Positions 42,852 through 56,827 of a DNA stretch of 64,000 nt are shown in pieces. Each line of letters starts with the position of its first letter. Within the stretch, counting starts at the first letter, position 1. The notes below the pieces were generated by a model. That model saw nothing but the letters and a program-made list of their open reading frames with translations, was not told the origin of the DNA and did no database searches. This DNA is from Podospora pseudocomata (taxonomy: Eukaryota > Ascomycota > Sordariomycetes > Sordariales > Podosporaceae). Location: contig NW_026946363.1 in the NCBI RefSeq assembly GCF_035222375.1, forward strand, positions 2,170,001 through 2,234,000, written 5' to 3'. Made by a program: the position numbers and the translations under genes.

Positions 42852-45130
42852 GGAGTGCTGGACTCGTAAACGCTACCACTCAGAGTTCAAGGTTAGGTGA
42901 CATGCTCGGTTGATGAATTGTGAGATACACTTGTATAAGATCATGTACAAAAAAGGTCTGATTTGAAATCTTGTGAGCAGACATAGTGGCAATGCTGGTA
43001 CTCACTGAACATAAAGTCAGATGTTCCCTGCCAAGAGAGACAAATTGACACCGCTAGATATTGCCCTTTGGGTAGTCAAGCCGTTAAACTTGGAACGAAC
43101 TGCTCAACGTGGAACCGAGCGTGGCAACACAGATCACGAGTGTTGACGTGGTGGTACGGGGTAGAGACCGGAGTGTAAGCGGTGAGTTCTAGTTGGTCTC
43201 CTCTCTGAGCATTCTGATATCAAGGTGGAACGTGCCACAAAGTAGTTGTCACTTCTGCAGGTGTATAGATTCTGTATCGAGGGCAGAAGGTAGGCCGAGA
43301 AGATGCCAGCATACATACAGTTCCGCCATGTCATTGGTACAGCTACATATGCAGTTGGCCGCAGAGGTTCTGTCTTGGCCAGGTGGAAGATTACGATGTG
43401 GTTCTGGAGACGAGAAGAAGATTCGCCGCCGCCGCCCTCTTGCTTCTTCTGCCAACAGCGCCATTCGATGTCGGACAGTAAACCTGATCTTTGGAGGCCA
43501 AGCGACATCCTCCTCGGCCTTGTATCGATGTCAAGAAACTCCGGTAGTGATATCTGTACGACCCTTGATAAGGAGGGGGATGAACGGTTGCTAGCTTCGG
43601 CAGATTGTCTTTTCTCGGGAGTATACAAGGCGGCTGTGGGAAGTCGTGTCTTCTCTCGCGCGTTGTGCTAGAGAACACGAAAGGTTATTCGGAAGGTGGC
43701 GTTGAGTGCCCCAGCTTTTATAAGACTGACTCCCAACGTCTCGAAGGTACGGCCGGGCTGAGGCGATTTCGATCAGAGCTGACGGGCACACGAATCGGGT
43801 CTTATTGACACATGCGTAACAGTATGAGAAGGTCCAATACTGTGTTGTTGAAATGACCTGCATGTCCTCGGCGAGACCTGTGGGCGGAAGGAGAAGGAGC
43901 ATCCGTCTGACGGCAAGTTGTTTGTATCTACTTGGCGATAAGGGGCACAGTCTTCGGTTTCAACAAGTCCAGGCTAACCAACGGCTCGCAATATTGATGA
44001 TGACAAGATGTGTGACGGCAAGGTTTGGATGGCTCTTATGCGATGATTAACGAGACTCGATCCGCCATTTAGGCTAGGGCGGTGTCGGAAACAACCTGTA
44101 GACCAGAACCGAGAGAGACCTCGCTCGACTTACACCACCCAAATAGGAAGTCTTGGCATTTGATTTGGGTATTGGAGCACCCGGGCAAAAGAAACCAAAG
44201 CAAGCGTAACAAAGCCAAAAGGCAGAATTCAGTTCCTTCCCTAGGTACCTGCAGCCACGTTAGAACCCGGCCGCTTTCAAGGGCCGGGTAAGGCCTGACC
44301 CAGCATTGCGGGTAGATGGTCGTGACCGTCGCAAACAAAAAATAGCTGCTTGGGCCCAGAGCACTGAACTCAATGGTTGGGGGCAAATGTCATTTCTCTT
44401 TCTGACCACTCTTTTCCACTCAACTTTGTAACTGTCACTCTCGGCAGTAGACTGAATGGAACTGCCATCGCCGCCGTCAATACCAGCCATCCTCCAGCCA
44501 TGTGCCTGTTGTATCCGGTAACCTGGCAGCGCTGAGACACTGGACGGAGACAGAACGCTTTATATACGACAGACAGCCAGAGCAACAAGCCGCATCGCCC
44601 GCATCTCAGCACCAGAGGCAACAGGTCCTTTATTTCTTGACGTAATATTCAAAGCCAAAGGCCGTAACCCGTCGGAAAGCGCTCTGCCAACACGACCACC
44701 CAAAAATCCATTCCCACGACAGCCACCTGCACTCTCTCACTGCCGAGCTTTGAATAATTGCCCCTCTCTGACACCTCACCTGCCTGCGGCAGCGCTGTCG
44801 TCGAAGCTCCCCAGCTGCTCCCCAGCTGCTCCCAGAGCAACTCGCAACCCAGCTGGAGGGGCTCGTAGCCAACCATTGCCCCACTATTCGCAGCCTAGGC
44901 TTTGCACGGTGGAAGCCGCCATTCAACGCATTCACTTTTAACTTCTTGAAGAATTGCTCCGGTGTGCGAATCTTCCGCTTTTCCAACTCTGGATTCACCA
45001 CTGCCCAACCCCAGACCTCTCAACCTTGCCGCAGGACCCCGCGGCCACTTGGGCGCTTCCAACACCACACAGCTCAGCAGACACTTCTCTCAGTATACCG
45101 CCTCATTCTTGTCTTCATTCTTCCTCACCC

Positions 45131-45210
45131 ACCTCATCACCTCACCACCTCACCACCTCACCACCTCACCACGCCCATCCATCACCGACAACACCGACAA
45201 CACCGACAAC
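45131..45210 (+). repeat. Short tandem repeats in the SCH9 leader
   Basis: About five near-copies of CACCTCAC (45131-45172), then three exact copies of ACCGACAAC (45184-45210), lie 120-200 bases upstream of the proposed SCH9 start. Confidence 0.8.
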
Positions 45211-45329
45211 AGCCGCATCCATACCCGCAAGATCCCCCACGGCCACCTGCGCCGACAACCCGGTCCGAGTCGGTCTCCTCTATCTCTCCCCGATCGACTT
45301 CTGCTGAGCAGACCAACGTGAGGCAAACA

Positions 45330-48300
45330 ATGTCGGGCCCCGCAGGCGAAACTGCTGCCGCACCCTCCACCGGCGGCTCGGGAGGGGGTTTTGATCTGCT
45401 CCGGAGGGCAACTCAAGCCATGATGTCAAAGTAAGTATCTTCTGCTCGCACCCCGTCTGTTGTTGTTGCATCTTCCCTGTCCCGTCGCTTCGACCTTCAC
45501 TTTATCCCCATATTGCCCACATCTTCTATTCGGCCTTCCAGAAGGCCGGCATTGCTTTTAGCCACGACGACGCTCAGAGCCCCAACAACATCCAAGAAGT
45601 CGCACCGCATCGACATTGCAATCCATCAAAGCCCGGAGCACACCGTCTCATCAACCGACAAACCCCTCTGGTGGCTGGGTCTCAAGCGGCAGCGAGGTGG
45701 CGATGGAGACAGAGGGTCCTGACAGCTGTCGTCCTGTCGGCGCGTTGCTTGGGACCACCCCCTTGCCCAAACATGGATAGACAGTCTCTTTCCTACCCCG
45801 CCACGGCTGCTCATACGTACACTACGAAACGTTGCAGACTCCGCATATCTCCCTCCTCTTCGCTGGCCGTCCGCCCTACGGGAAAGTTGAGTCAGTCCGG
45901 CTAGTGCCGTCATCGCAAGTGCAAAAGTTGGGCGAGTTGCGGATTACGGTATCTGTCATCACACAATGCGGCGCTCCTACTCCCGCTCCCGCTCCCATTG
46001 CAAGTGAGGGGCGTCCCTCTATGATTGCACCACCTCACTCGGTTCCGCCTACCGGATGTTTCTTGACCTGGCAAGGGCCATGTACCCATCGGTGTCGTAT
46101 CTGCCGTCCTCATCAACCTGATGTGCACATGCAAAAAGCGCATTGTCGTACCGGGATTGCGCCGGCGGCGACGGGGGTCGAAGACATTCGCGTGGGCTAA
46201 AGGGGGGGTGCGGGCATATCAAGCCGAGAACGGCCTGACTCGCTGAGTGAGCGAACCGGGAAGCTGCTGGCTGCTGGTAGGCTGCCCTGGATTGTTCGGT
46301 CGGCACACCCCCCTCAGCGGCCCCCTCACCCCTCCGTTCAACCCGATCTTGGGGCTTGGAATTGGGCCATGGGCACTGCAAAATGCTCGATATTCCCCCA
46401 CTCACAGGCCTTTGCACCCACGACAACCACATGGCAAGCATCTAGGGTGCTTCCATATCCAGTCTGCCTGATGAAGGGTTCGGCAGCGCAACAGGCAAGA
46501 AAATCCTCGGCCAGAAGGGGTTCTGTTCGCTCTCGGCCTCCCGGGTTTTGAAGATTCCTGCAATTCCTGCACAGCACTGCCAGCCCGACGGCCTGCCCCT
46601 ACCTGCCCCATAGCCGTCCTGCCCTGCTTTCTACTGGGTGAGGCCATTTCTGGGGCGATCGTTAAAAGCCAGCAGGCCGCTGCCCCCTCCCCTCCCCTCC
46701 CCGTCCCCCGGCTACAGCTTTCTCGTCATAGATGTAGTATATCCCACCCCTCTCCCCTCCCGAGAACCACTTCGTCGGCTCAACTGTTCTTGTTGTTGGA
46801 ATCTACCCCAACCCAATTCGCCCAAAATTCACCATGAGCTAGCACCCTTTCCCCACGGCTGTCATCGTCTCCTGTCAATTTGTGCCCCGCCTTATTACCC
46901 CCCTTTTCTCCTCGGTCAACGAACAACCCCTGCCTTGGTTTGCCTGCTTTCTCCGTGCTTCGGAAAAAATCACTCATCGTCAACATGGAAGGTATTAACC
47001 AGCGCAGCAGGTCTGTCGCGGCAGCGGAAGAGGACGGTGCGGCGGATCAGATTGGTTACGAATCGCCGCGCTCTGGCATTGCGACTCCGCAGCCAGACCT
47101 TCAAGATCGACGGCTGCCGGGCATCATGAGCTACTTCAACCAGGTTCGTGCAAGCTCTTTTCCGCGACTGTTTTCTGGTTCTTTCAGGACGAGTGGACAA
47201 GCCGCGACTACTCAGAAGGCCTCCGACCACCAGACCGACGAGGCACGGGAACCCGATACACCGCCAGAGGTCCCACTCTCGCCCGCTGGGCCAGAGCCAG
47301 AGCCAGAGCCAGAGCCAGAACCATGCACCGATGCGTCAGATGAGGGTCCTCCTCTTCTGGCTCACGAGATTCTGGGACCTCCATCTGAGTCGTTGCCCCA
47401 GGAAGGCAGCCGGTTGCATCCCTACCCGACCCCTCCAGTCTCGCAGCCTTCGTCGTTGCGCAACTATGCTGGAGACCGGGGTAGCGTAAAGTCCCGAAGC
47501 GGGACGCCTCCTCTGTTTCGCCGTCCCAGCGTCTCTGACGCCGGCAAGGGCAAAGCAAGGAGGATGTCGATGCTGGCGCCCCTGACAACGACCACGGTGA
47601 ACGGCTCCGTCGTGACGGCTCCTCACCTTTCCAACCCGGCTGGCCGTGCCTCTACTGTCCCTAACTCTCCAAGTCGTCCCACATCTCACGACAGAATTTC
47701 TTACGAGTCCGCCTCTGTGTTGCATCTCAAGAAGCTAACAAGTGTGTCGGGAAAAAAGAGCGGTGCCAACACCCCAACTCGTGCACTCTCATCTACCCAA
47801 CATTCGCGCTCCAGCGATGGGCATGACAGTAACTCTAGGCACAACGGCGAGAGCATTGATCGGACTGCGACCAACACACCAACACCTCAGGGCGCCCGAG
47901 TACCAGCCCCAAGAGGAAAATTGGCCGTCAAGATTTCCGAAGCCAGAGGGCTAAAGCGATGTCAAAACCCTTATGTCGTTGTTGTTTTCCAGCGAAGCGA
48001 GCTCATCTCGGCCGGCCCTCGACCTTCGGAGATGGACGACGATGCCGCCATTGCCGCTGTGGCCATGGGCGGAGTGCCGATTCAGCGCACAGGGAGCGAT
48101 TCTGGCAGGCCAATGGCGATTCCAATGCGAAGCAGACAGAGCAGCAACACCAGTCTTTCCGATTTCAACACTTTCCGCAACCGCACCTCTGGGTCGCGGC
48201 GGTCCTTGACCAACCCAAAGTGGGACGCGGAAGCCATCTTGTAGGTGACAACTATGTCGCGGGCTAATGCGACGATGCTGACAGCAGAACAGCGATGTTA

Positions 48301-49751
48301 TTGACTCGGACATGCTTGTGGACATTTCGGTTTACGGGCAAGGACAAAATGGGGAGGAGTTCTTGGGTCATGTCGATTTCGAGGCCAAGTCGTCTGAGAG
48401 GGAGGGACCGGTCCGTGGTTGGTTCCCACTGAAAGGACATGCCGACACAATGGCCGAAAATGCGCCGACGGGCGAGATTTACGTCGAGGCGTTTTACCAG
48501 CGAGCGGAGCCGAAGCATTATGGACCCGAAGACTTTCAGATTCTGCGACTTATCGGCAAGGGCACGTTCGGTCAGGTATATCAGGTTCGCAAGAAGGATA
48601 CCAAGCGCATTTACGCCATGAAGGTCTTGTCGAAGAAGGTGATTGTGCAGAAGAAGGAGGTGGCGCATACTGTTGGCGAGCGCAACATTCTGGTACGGAC
48701 AGCGATGGCCGATTCCCCATTTATTGTGGGCCTCAAGTTCTCCTTCCAGACTCCTTCTGATCTCTACCTGGTCACGGATTACATGTCGGGTGGAGAGCTC
48801 TTTTGGCATTTGCAAAAGGATGGCAAGTTTGAGGAGAAGCGCGCCAAGTTCTACATTGCGGAGCTGATTCTCGCGATTCAACATCTCCATAAGAACGACA
48901 TTGTTTATCGCGATTTGAAGCCCGAAAACATTTTGCTGGATGCGAACGGCCACATTGCGCTCTGCGATTTCGGTCTTTCCAAGGCCAACCTCACTAAGAA
49001 CGACACCACCAACACATTCTGCGGCACAACGGAATATCTCGCCCCAGAAGTGCTCTTGGACGAGACGGGTTACACCAAGATGGTTGACTTCTGGTCTTTG
49101 GGCGTCCTGGTTTTCGAAATGTGTTGCGGGTGGAGCCCATTCTACGCCGAGGAGACGCAACAAATGTACAAGAACATTGCTTTTGGCAAGGTTCGATTCC
49201 CTCGGGATACTTTGTCGTTGGAAGGCCGGAATTTTGTCAAGGGGCTGCTGAATCGCAACCCGAAGCATCGTCTCGGCGCGACTGACGATGCCGAAGAGCT
49301 GAAGAGACACGCGTTCTTTGCCGACATTGACTGGGATGCTCTTTCTAAGAAGTTGATCACCCCTCCATTTAAGCCGCAACTCAAGAACGACACCGATGTC
49401 TCCTACTTCGACCCCGAGTTCACCAACGCTCTCAACACCAACGGGTCACTCAACGAGCGGGCGGCCGCCCTGGCCAAGGGATACGCGACATCGACTCCCC
49501 TCTCACCATCAGTACAGGCCAATTTCCAGGGATTCACGTTTGTGGATGAGAGCGCGCTTGACGACCACATGGGGAACAGGTACAGCAAGTACGAGGACGA
49601 GGACATGGATGATGATCACGACCGGAGGAGGGATGATGACTGGGACGACATGCGCGATGTCGATCCCCGGAATTCAAATCGCATGAGTGGAATCGTCAGG
49701 ACCAACACTCACGATGAGCAGATGTTTGGTGCATCAAACTTCGACATGTAG
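45330..49751 (+). CDS. SCH9: SCH9-type AGC kinase with C2 domain
   Basis: An AGC Ser/Thr kinase, the TORC1-activated growth and stress regulator Sch9 of yeast. Proposed exons 45330-45430, 47008-48240, 48293-49751, with phases agreeing, 930 aa. The 33-residue first exon (MSGPAGETAAAPSTGG ... FDLLRRATQAMM) joins SVAAAEEDGAADQ across a 1,577-nt intron; an alternative is a start at 46985 (MEGINQRS). The third-exon acceptor was fixed so that AIFDVIDSDMLVDISVY reads through. A Ser/Pro-rich N-terminus with a Glu-Pro repeat precedes the C2 region (about 360-515, KLAVKISEARGLK). The kinase spans about 526-785: GKGTFGQVYQV, K555, YRDLKPEN (D652), DFGLSK (D670) and the activation-loop T686 in NTFCGTTEYLAPE. 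The hydrophobic motif FQGFTFVDES is the TORC1-type site. Confidence 0.88.
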
Positions 49752-51316
<1,565 letters not shown>

Positions 51317-52181
51317 CTAGTGGTGAGCACCATCATCCTCCTCCTCCTCAACAAGCCAGTCCTCCACAACAGCCGTGGTCTGAGCACCGCTGGCATCAAC
51401 CTCGGAGCCCTCGACCTCGACAGCCATGCTCTCGTACTCCTTGAGGCTGGAGGCGAGGTCGGCCTCCTCGGGCGACTTGGGCGTCTTGGGGAGGTTGAAG
51501 GTGGCGACCTGGCCGACGGCGTCCGAGTCCTTGACGGGGTTGGGCTTGTAGGCCTTGAGCTCCTTGAGGTAGAGCTCCTGGACGAAGTCGGCTGTAAAGC
51601 AGAGAAAATCTGTCAGTATTATTATTCCTCAACGTGAAAATGATGACCAGTATTATGATATCGGGGTTCGGTCGTCGTCAGGGGGGGGTATCGTTGGTTG
51701 AAGTGGGTGGTTGGTGGTGGTGTTGTATCATGTCGAGCTTCCCTCCCTGTCCTCCACTATAGCTCCCCTCAAGCTTCCATCCACGTCATTCCCATTCTCC
51801 CCAATATCTCTCCTCTTTTCATATCCTTTTCCCAACCCCCTTTTTCCTCCCTATCCACCCCATCTCCTTCCAGTTCGTCATCTCGGTGTCGGTATTCATC
51901 GTGGTTCCGTATCGGCCCTCGATCCCCCTCCCCTCCTCCCCTTAGTCAACAGAAATCCACATACCTCTCCTCGCAACAGTAGGAGCAATAAAAGTCCTAG
52001 CCTGCACAGCAACAGCAGTCCGGCCAGCAGCAAGTCTGGACACAGCCGAGACGGCCTTGGTCTGACAAAACGAGTCAATTTCCAAGTTCACACCAACACC
52101 AACACCGACAACATTGTATTTAAATCAATTGAAACAATTGAAAGATGGATGGGTAGTACATACCGAAGCCCGGGAGAACAT
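51317..52181 (-). CDS. ATP14: ATP synthase subunit h (F1Fo), mitochondrial
   Basis: A peripheral-stalk subunit of fungal mitochondrial ATP synthase, needed for assembly. Exons 52181-52164 (18 nt), 52061-51965, 51591-51317, phases agree, 129 aa. The first exon encodes only MFSRAS; exon 2 completes a mitochondrial presequence (about 1-38, VSRLAAGRTAVAVQARTFIA). The mature part begins ADFVQELYLKELKAYKPNPV, followed by TFNLPKTPKSPEEADLASSL and an acidic end (VEDWLVEEEEDD), all family traits. The 103-nt and 373-nt introns are longer than average here. Because exon 1 is so short, this gene is easily mis-started. Confidence 0.92.
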
Positions 52182-52778
52182 TTTGGAAAGGGTTGTGGTT
52201 GTTGTTGTGTTTTCGGGGGAGGAAAAAGAAGAAAACAACAAGGCCTAAACGCTCGAGGTGTCGTCGGAGGAGTCGCGGGGATGTGGAAAGGGTGTTGGTC
52301 GGCTGCTGCGGTGGTGGAGGTTCCTTGGCTGAGAGGTTTTCAAAAAAAGCCCCCGGCTCAACGTCGTGCAGAGGGAGGTGCTCCCCCACCCAAAAGTTGC
52401 CGGGAATCATCGGTAGGCCGCGTCACGTGATGGCCCCAGCTATCACCACTTGTCATTTATTCACTTCATCCGAACTCATTCATTCAAGAAATTCAGGAAC
52501 GCCGTGGACGATACTCGAGCCTTTATCATTCATCGATGCCTCGAATGAATTAATCACTGCATCATAGCTCAGCCTCAACTCTCACACTGACTAGCACAAA
52601 GACAACAATCTAAGTCAAAACTCGGTACCAATTCAACAACTCACGCCCAATTCGAGCCAAAAAAAAATAAAAATAAAAACCTAGATAAAAACCCCGCGCA
52701 TATGCCAACCCCGGATGTATTTATGAGCACCCGATGTCATAAATCTAATCCCAATACCCCCCATCTCAAACCCACCCT
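52182..52778. other. ATP14 promoter and 3' flank of the DOMON-b561 gene
   Basis: 597 bp with no supportable ORF. CCACCC and CGTCACGTG lie near 52388 and 52421; the latter is a CACGTG-type E-box, a common bHLH site. Confidence 0.55.
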
Positions 52779-54229
52779 CTAAGCATACCTCCCACCATGC
52801 CGCCTCGACTCTTGGTACGGCCTCCTCATGTTGCCAGGGACTCGATCTTCCTTATAGCTCCTCCCCTGTGCCTTCTGAGCCCCAATAACCGTAAACACCT
52901 TGGCAAGAATATAACATAGGAATATAACGCCGGCAACCACGCCGTAGGCGATCACGAGCTCTTGCCGCTCTCCGACAAGCCGGAGGCCCAACCCACCGTT
53001 GATGATGCCCAGCAGCATCAGGATCCGGCCGAGCCAGATGTGTACGTAACTGACGGCACCGCGGCTCTGCGTCTGAACATACTGACGATGATGAATGTAG
53101 CCGAGCGCAGGCTGTACCCCAAAAAAGGCAACAACCACGGTACCGAGAATCGTGTGCGTCTGTGTGAAGAGCTGCAATGGCTGTCAGTCAAATTCTGGCA
53201 GGGGTCTCATGAAGAAGAAAAAAACACTCACCATATTCCGGTCTTTGGCGCTCTGAACACCGAGACCGAAAGCCGCCCACATCAGAGCAAAAGTGATCAC
53301 CTGCCACGCTCCATGGACATACCATCTCCCAAGAAGCGGCATAAGAAGGGAGCCCAAAGGATAAAGCACTGCCATAACCAAAGCCCCGATAACACCGTGA
53401 GCTGCCAGAATCGCGGCGGCATTGGGGTTTCCTCTAGCCAGCGTTATCCCATTGCCTCCTGCGGGTGAACCGGAACCGGAACCGGAACCACCGCCACCAC
53501 CAGTGTCGCGGGAGGTAAGGAAAGGATTACTATCAGAGCTGATGGTTGCCGTAGTCAAATCGATATTGAACCCGGTATGGTCGTTACCTCCGTGCTGAGA
53601 GATGGTGGCGCCCTTATTTGTCGTCGCCAACGAAGATCCCGATCTCCAGGCTGCGATCCAAGGCACGCTGGTCCCCTGAAGAGACATGTCACCCCCATTC
53701 CAGGACTCGCAGTTCGCGCACGCAACATTCGCCGTCATGATTCCACCAGCAACACCGCTTCCAGCGAGCAACGTCTGCAGGTGATGTCAGCAAGGGTCAA
53801 ACTCCTACAAAACGATCTGGGAGAAGCAAAATCATACCAGTTGCGCCGCTGTGCTGCTCTGGTCCCACTGGGGCTGACTGTGGGCAGTTCCCAGGCGTGG
53901 CGAAATCGTCACGTTGCCGTTGCCGTCCTGGTACATGACAAAGATGCTGGCGCCAGCCATCTGCGAGCCGGTGCCCAGAGCCACCCATGAGTACGACGTT
54001 GGCGCCTTCAACTGGAAGTAGATGTTGCCCGAATTTGAGCTTGCCGAGGAGGTGGGAACGGCGATGCTGTAGCAGATGTTGTCGGTGGCACAAATGCTCT
54101 GAGGGTCGGCTTGTACCAGGCTGGCACCTATGATGGTTGTCAGTATCATGCAATGTGGGCTTGGTGTTGTGAAAGAGACATACCCAGCAACGCCGAGGCC
54201 ACCAACGACTTGCCCCCAACTCTCTTCAT
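52779..54229 (-). CDS. Secreted-domain cytochrome b561 with CDH-type DOMON
   Basis: A likely electron-transfer membrane protein: an N-terminal extracytosolic heme-binding DOMON domain like the cytochrome of cellobiose dehydrogenase, followed by a cytochrome b561 membrane domain. Exons 54229-54184, 54127-53838, 53774-53232, 53171-52779, phases agree, 423 aa. Signal peptide MKRVGGKSLVASALLGAS, then the DOMON at about 25-210 with YSWVALGTGSQMAGASIFVM (a Met ligand candidate), NVTISPRLG and CANCESW. A Gly/Ser-rich linker (GGGGGSGSGSGS) leads to the b561 part from ~245: LAAHGVIGALVMAVLYPLGS, HTILGTVVVAFFGVQPALGY and YVHIWLGRILMLLGIINGG, with paired His ligands as expected. Five or six membrane spans are likely. 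Substrate unknown; partner reductases or polysaccharide oxidases are only speculation. Confidence 0.9.
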
Positions 54230-56095
54230 TGTTTTAAATAATGCGTACCGGGAGGGAAAATACACCACCAAGAAGAACAAGCAACAGCGTCAAAAGAAAC
54301 CAACACACAAGGGACCAATAATTCCAAAAAAAAAAAAAAAAACTGGCGAACCAAAATAAGTTGCAAGAGGAAAAGTACACAAAAGGTGTTGGTTGGTTGT
54401 ATTCGGTATCAAACCAAGAAAGAGACTGAAAAAAACGATCTCAAGACCAGTTCCTATCCGTTAGATATATGAAGAACGGTTTTGGTGTTTGAGTTTAGGT
54501 CGGGGACAATCCCACACTCGCACCAGTGACGGTTTCTGCAACGATGGGCTGGCAGCTTAACGAACTGGTGTAACGCGCGGGCTGGCAGGCGGCGGCGGCA
54601 AACTCTTTGGTGCTTCTTGACTTATTTTTGTAGAAGGAGGCGCGGTTGCTGGGGGGGGGGGGAAGATACACACATGACAAAGCGCTTGCTGGGTTGTGTT
54701 TTGAAGAAGGGGCCGTTTAAACTTAGTAACCGACTCTCTCACAAACAAACCCCGAAAATGTGTTGCTGATGCAGGAACGAGAATGGGAAGGGGGGGGATG
54801 ACAATAGGGCTGGAATAAGGTCAGGAAAATATCCGGCCGGAAAGAAGAAGAAGAAGAAAAAGAAGAATAACAGGCCGCCTGAAGTTATAGGGGAGGTTTC
54901 AGCTCTATGATGGGCAGGGACGGTTTTCATAGTATTCCTATTTTGTAACTCCTTGATGCAAGCCCCTCCTTCCTCCCACGAACCCGGGGCGATGCATGCG
55001 GTTGCTGATGGGATGGATGGATGGGATGAAAGCCCCCTCTCCCCGTCCATCCTTCACCTCGGCGCTTGCCATGTTCGTCTTCTTGGTTGTCAGTCAGATC
55101 AGACCTCCTCAATATGCAAAGCGGCGCGGCAGTACCTATCCAGTCCGGTCTTTTCTCAGCCGCTCCCATTTGCCTAACCAATCCACGCCAGTCCATTTCT
55201 CAGACACCAAGTGCGATCCTTGTGTGATAGGAGACATACGTATGTCTCAAGAAAAAAAGAAACGGGCTGACGGACATGCAACGCTCGGCCAACCGTCCAC
55301 GTTTGCCCATCCCTTCCCCCCCGGACACCAACACCGACATCCGTCATACTCGGACCCGAAGAACAACAACACCTACCTTCTTGCTTTCTTCCTCCCTCAC
55401 GGCACACGGCACGCACCATCACCGTGAAACTCACAGCGAGAGGGAAGGGTAATGACGTCCCTCGCCCAAAAAAAAGGGCAACGAACGGCTAACCCCCAGA
55501 TGCGGTGGTTGTGAGATCCTCCCCCGGCCCGCTCCAGGAACGACTTACAATACCTAACACCAACCAACCGACCAAACTCAGTCTAGCGCCTGCCCTGCTG
55601 GGCTAGGCGAATAATAAACTGCCGAGCTTTTGGGCTGCGCTTGGTTCTTCAACTAAACTTCAGACGAGCGTTAGTGTGCCAAATGCACTGCGGTGTAACA
55701 GCACTTTGTCGATCAAGACTGTGTCTGTGGTATGTATTTATTCAGGGCCAACATTGCGAACGTTGGGATGAGGGAAGACGGGATGACGACAGGCTGGTTG
55801 TTGAACGGTGCACGACAGTCAGAGGGGCAGTGATCCCCGGTCACGGCCAGCCTAGTTAGGTCTGACATGGTGAGGACCAAGTAGATAGTCGCATTTGTCG
55901 CAGTCTGGGCCTTTCTCGAAAGATAAAGGACAAGACTGTAGATCCTACTAGTTCCCGCTGCTTGCGGCTGGGTGGCTGGCTTGCCCCTCCCCCACCATCT
56001 CGTTTCCATTCCTTCACCAACCTGTTCGTCTCAGATTACGCAAAGTAACCCCCCTCCCCAGGGGTTCGGGATCCCTTGGCCAGCAAATAGTTCGG

Positions 56096-56103
56096 TATAA
56101 AAG
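56096..56103 (+). promoter_or_regulatory. Strong TATA box without an assigned gene
   Basis: TATAAAAG is followed after 20 nt by a CT-rich stretch (CTCTCTCTGCCGTTCCGTCC) like fungal transcription start regions. No ORF of note follows on the plus strand; the next gene, the kinase, lies on the opposite strand. It could drive a non-coding or antisense transcript. Confidence 0.4.
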
Positions 56104-56469
56104 GGGGCAGATATACGCTCTCTCTGCCGTTCCGTCCCATCCCATCCCATCCACACTTGTACAAGCCTCTTCTTACACCCTTTGCCAAGTGTGAGAATTA
56201 CGCGTCATCAAACTTGCTCATGTACAGCAGGCACATCACATAACGCTTTCCAATCCAGTCCAGGAAGAGTGATGGTCGATCCCTTGTTAGGAGTTGTGAT
56301 TAGGATATCATGAGTAAACAAAAGTGAGGCCGCCGATGACGACTGACATCGAGATACGGCAGTTCGGTCACCAAAACAAGCATAGCAAGACTGTTTTGGA
56401 CAGGACAAACCCAAACAGAAAAAGAAAAGAAAAAAGAGCAAATTTCCCATTGACAAACCCCACCTCACT

Positions 56470-56509
56470 CTTCTCTCTATCTCTCTCTCTCTCCCTCTCT
56501 CTCTCTCTA
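56470..56509 (+). repeat. TC-rich microsatellite
   Basis: An imperfect (TC)n tract of about 40 bases, interrupted by CTAT and CCC. Confidence 0.8.
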
Positions 56510-56827
56510 TAGTAGAAATACTGTAATCTCTAGTCGGTCTAGCTTGCTCTCTGCTTGGTTGGCCATGCTCTAACTTCTTTCTCTGTAAAAGATAGAAGAA
56601 TGATGTGTCCACAATTGCCCCTCGCCCGCTTGCTTCTGTTTTTTTCTTCTTTTTTTTTTTTTCACAACCAAAAACGCCTCGCCCAACTGCCCGAATTAAA
56701 AAAATAAAAATAAAAAAAAAAGGTTCTTCCGTCTCTTGTCCTGCCAAAGGTCTCTTCATTTTGTTTCACCCAATTCAAAACGTCTCTCTCCCTAGTCTCC
56801 CCCTTCCCATACACACACCTCATCCTT

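Larger units (their letters stand above)
42345..45329. other. 3 kb gene-poor region upstream of SCH9
   Basis: No ORF here is convincing; overlapping ORFs at 43134-43671 on both strands are shadows of each other and lack motifs. A perfect hairpin lies at 42830-42851. The last 400 bp before 45330 are CA/CT-rich and carry short repeats, fitting the SCH9 promoter and leader. Confidence 0.55.
54230..56827. other. 2.6 kb gap with an orphan TATA box
   Basis: No supportable ORF. It holds an A-run (54326-54341), a G-run (54650-54661), an AAG tract (54840-54868), a TATA box at 56096-56103 and a TC microsatellite (56470-56509). The part next to 54229 is presumably the promoter of the DOMON-b561 gene; the rest is unexplained. 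Confidence 0.55.

Noticed and set aside
47129-47172. Possible intron GTTCGT...TTTCAG within SCH9
   Set aside because: The signals look acceptable, but removing 44 nt shifts the frame and loses the coherent Ser/Pro-rich N-terminus; left unspliced.
48264-49379. 371-codon minus-strand ORF across the SCH9 kinase domain
   Set aside because: Antisense to unmistakable kinase motifs; no domain of its own.
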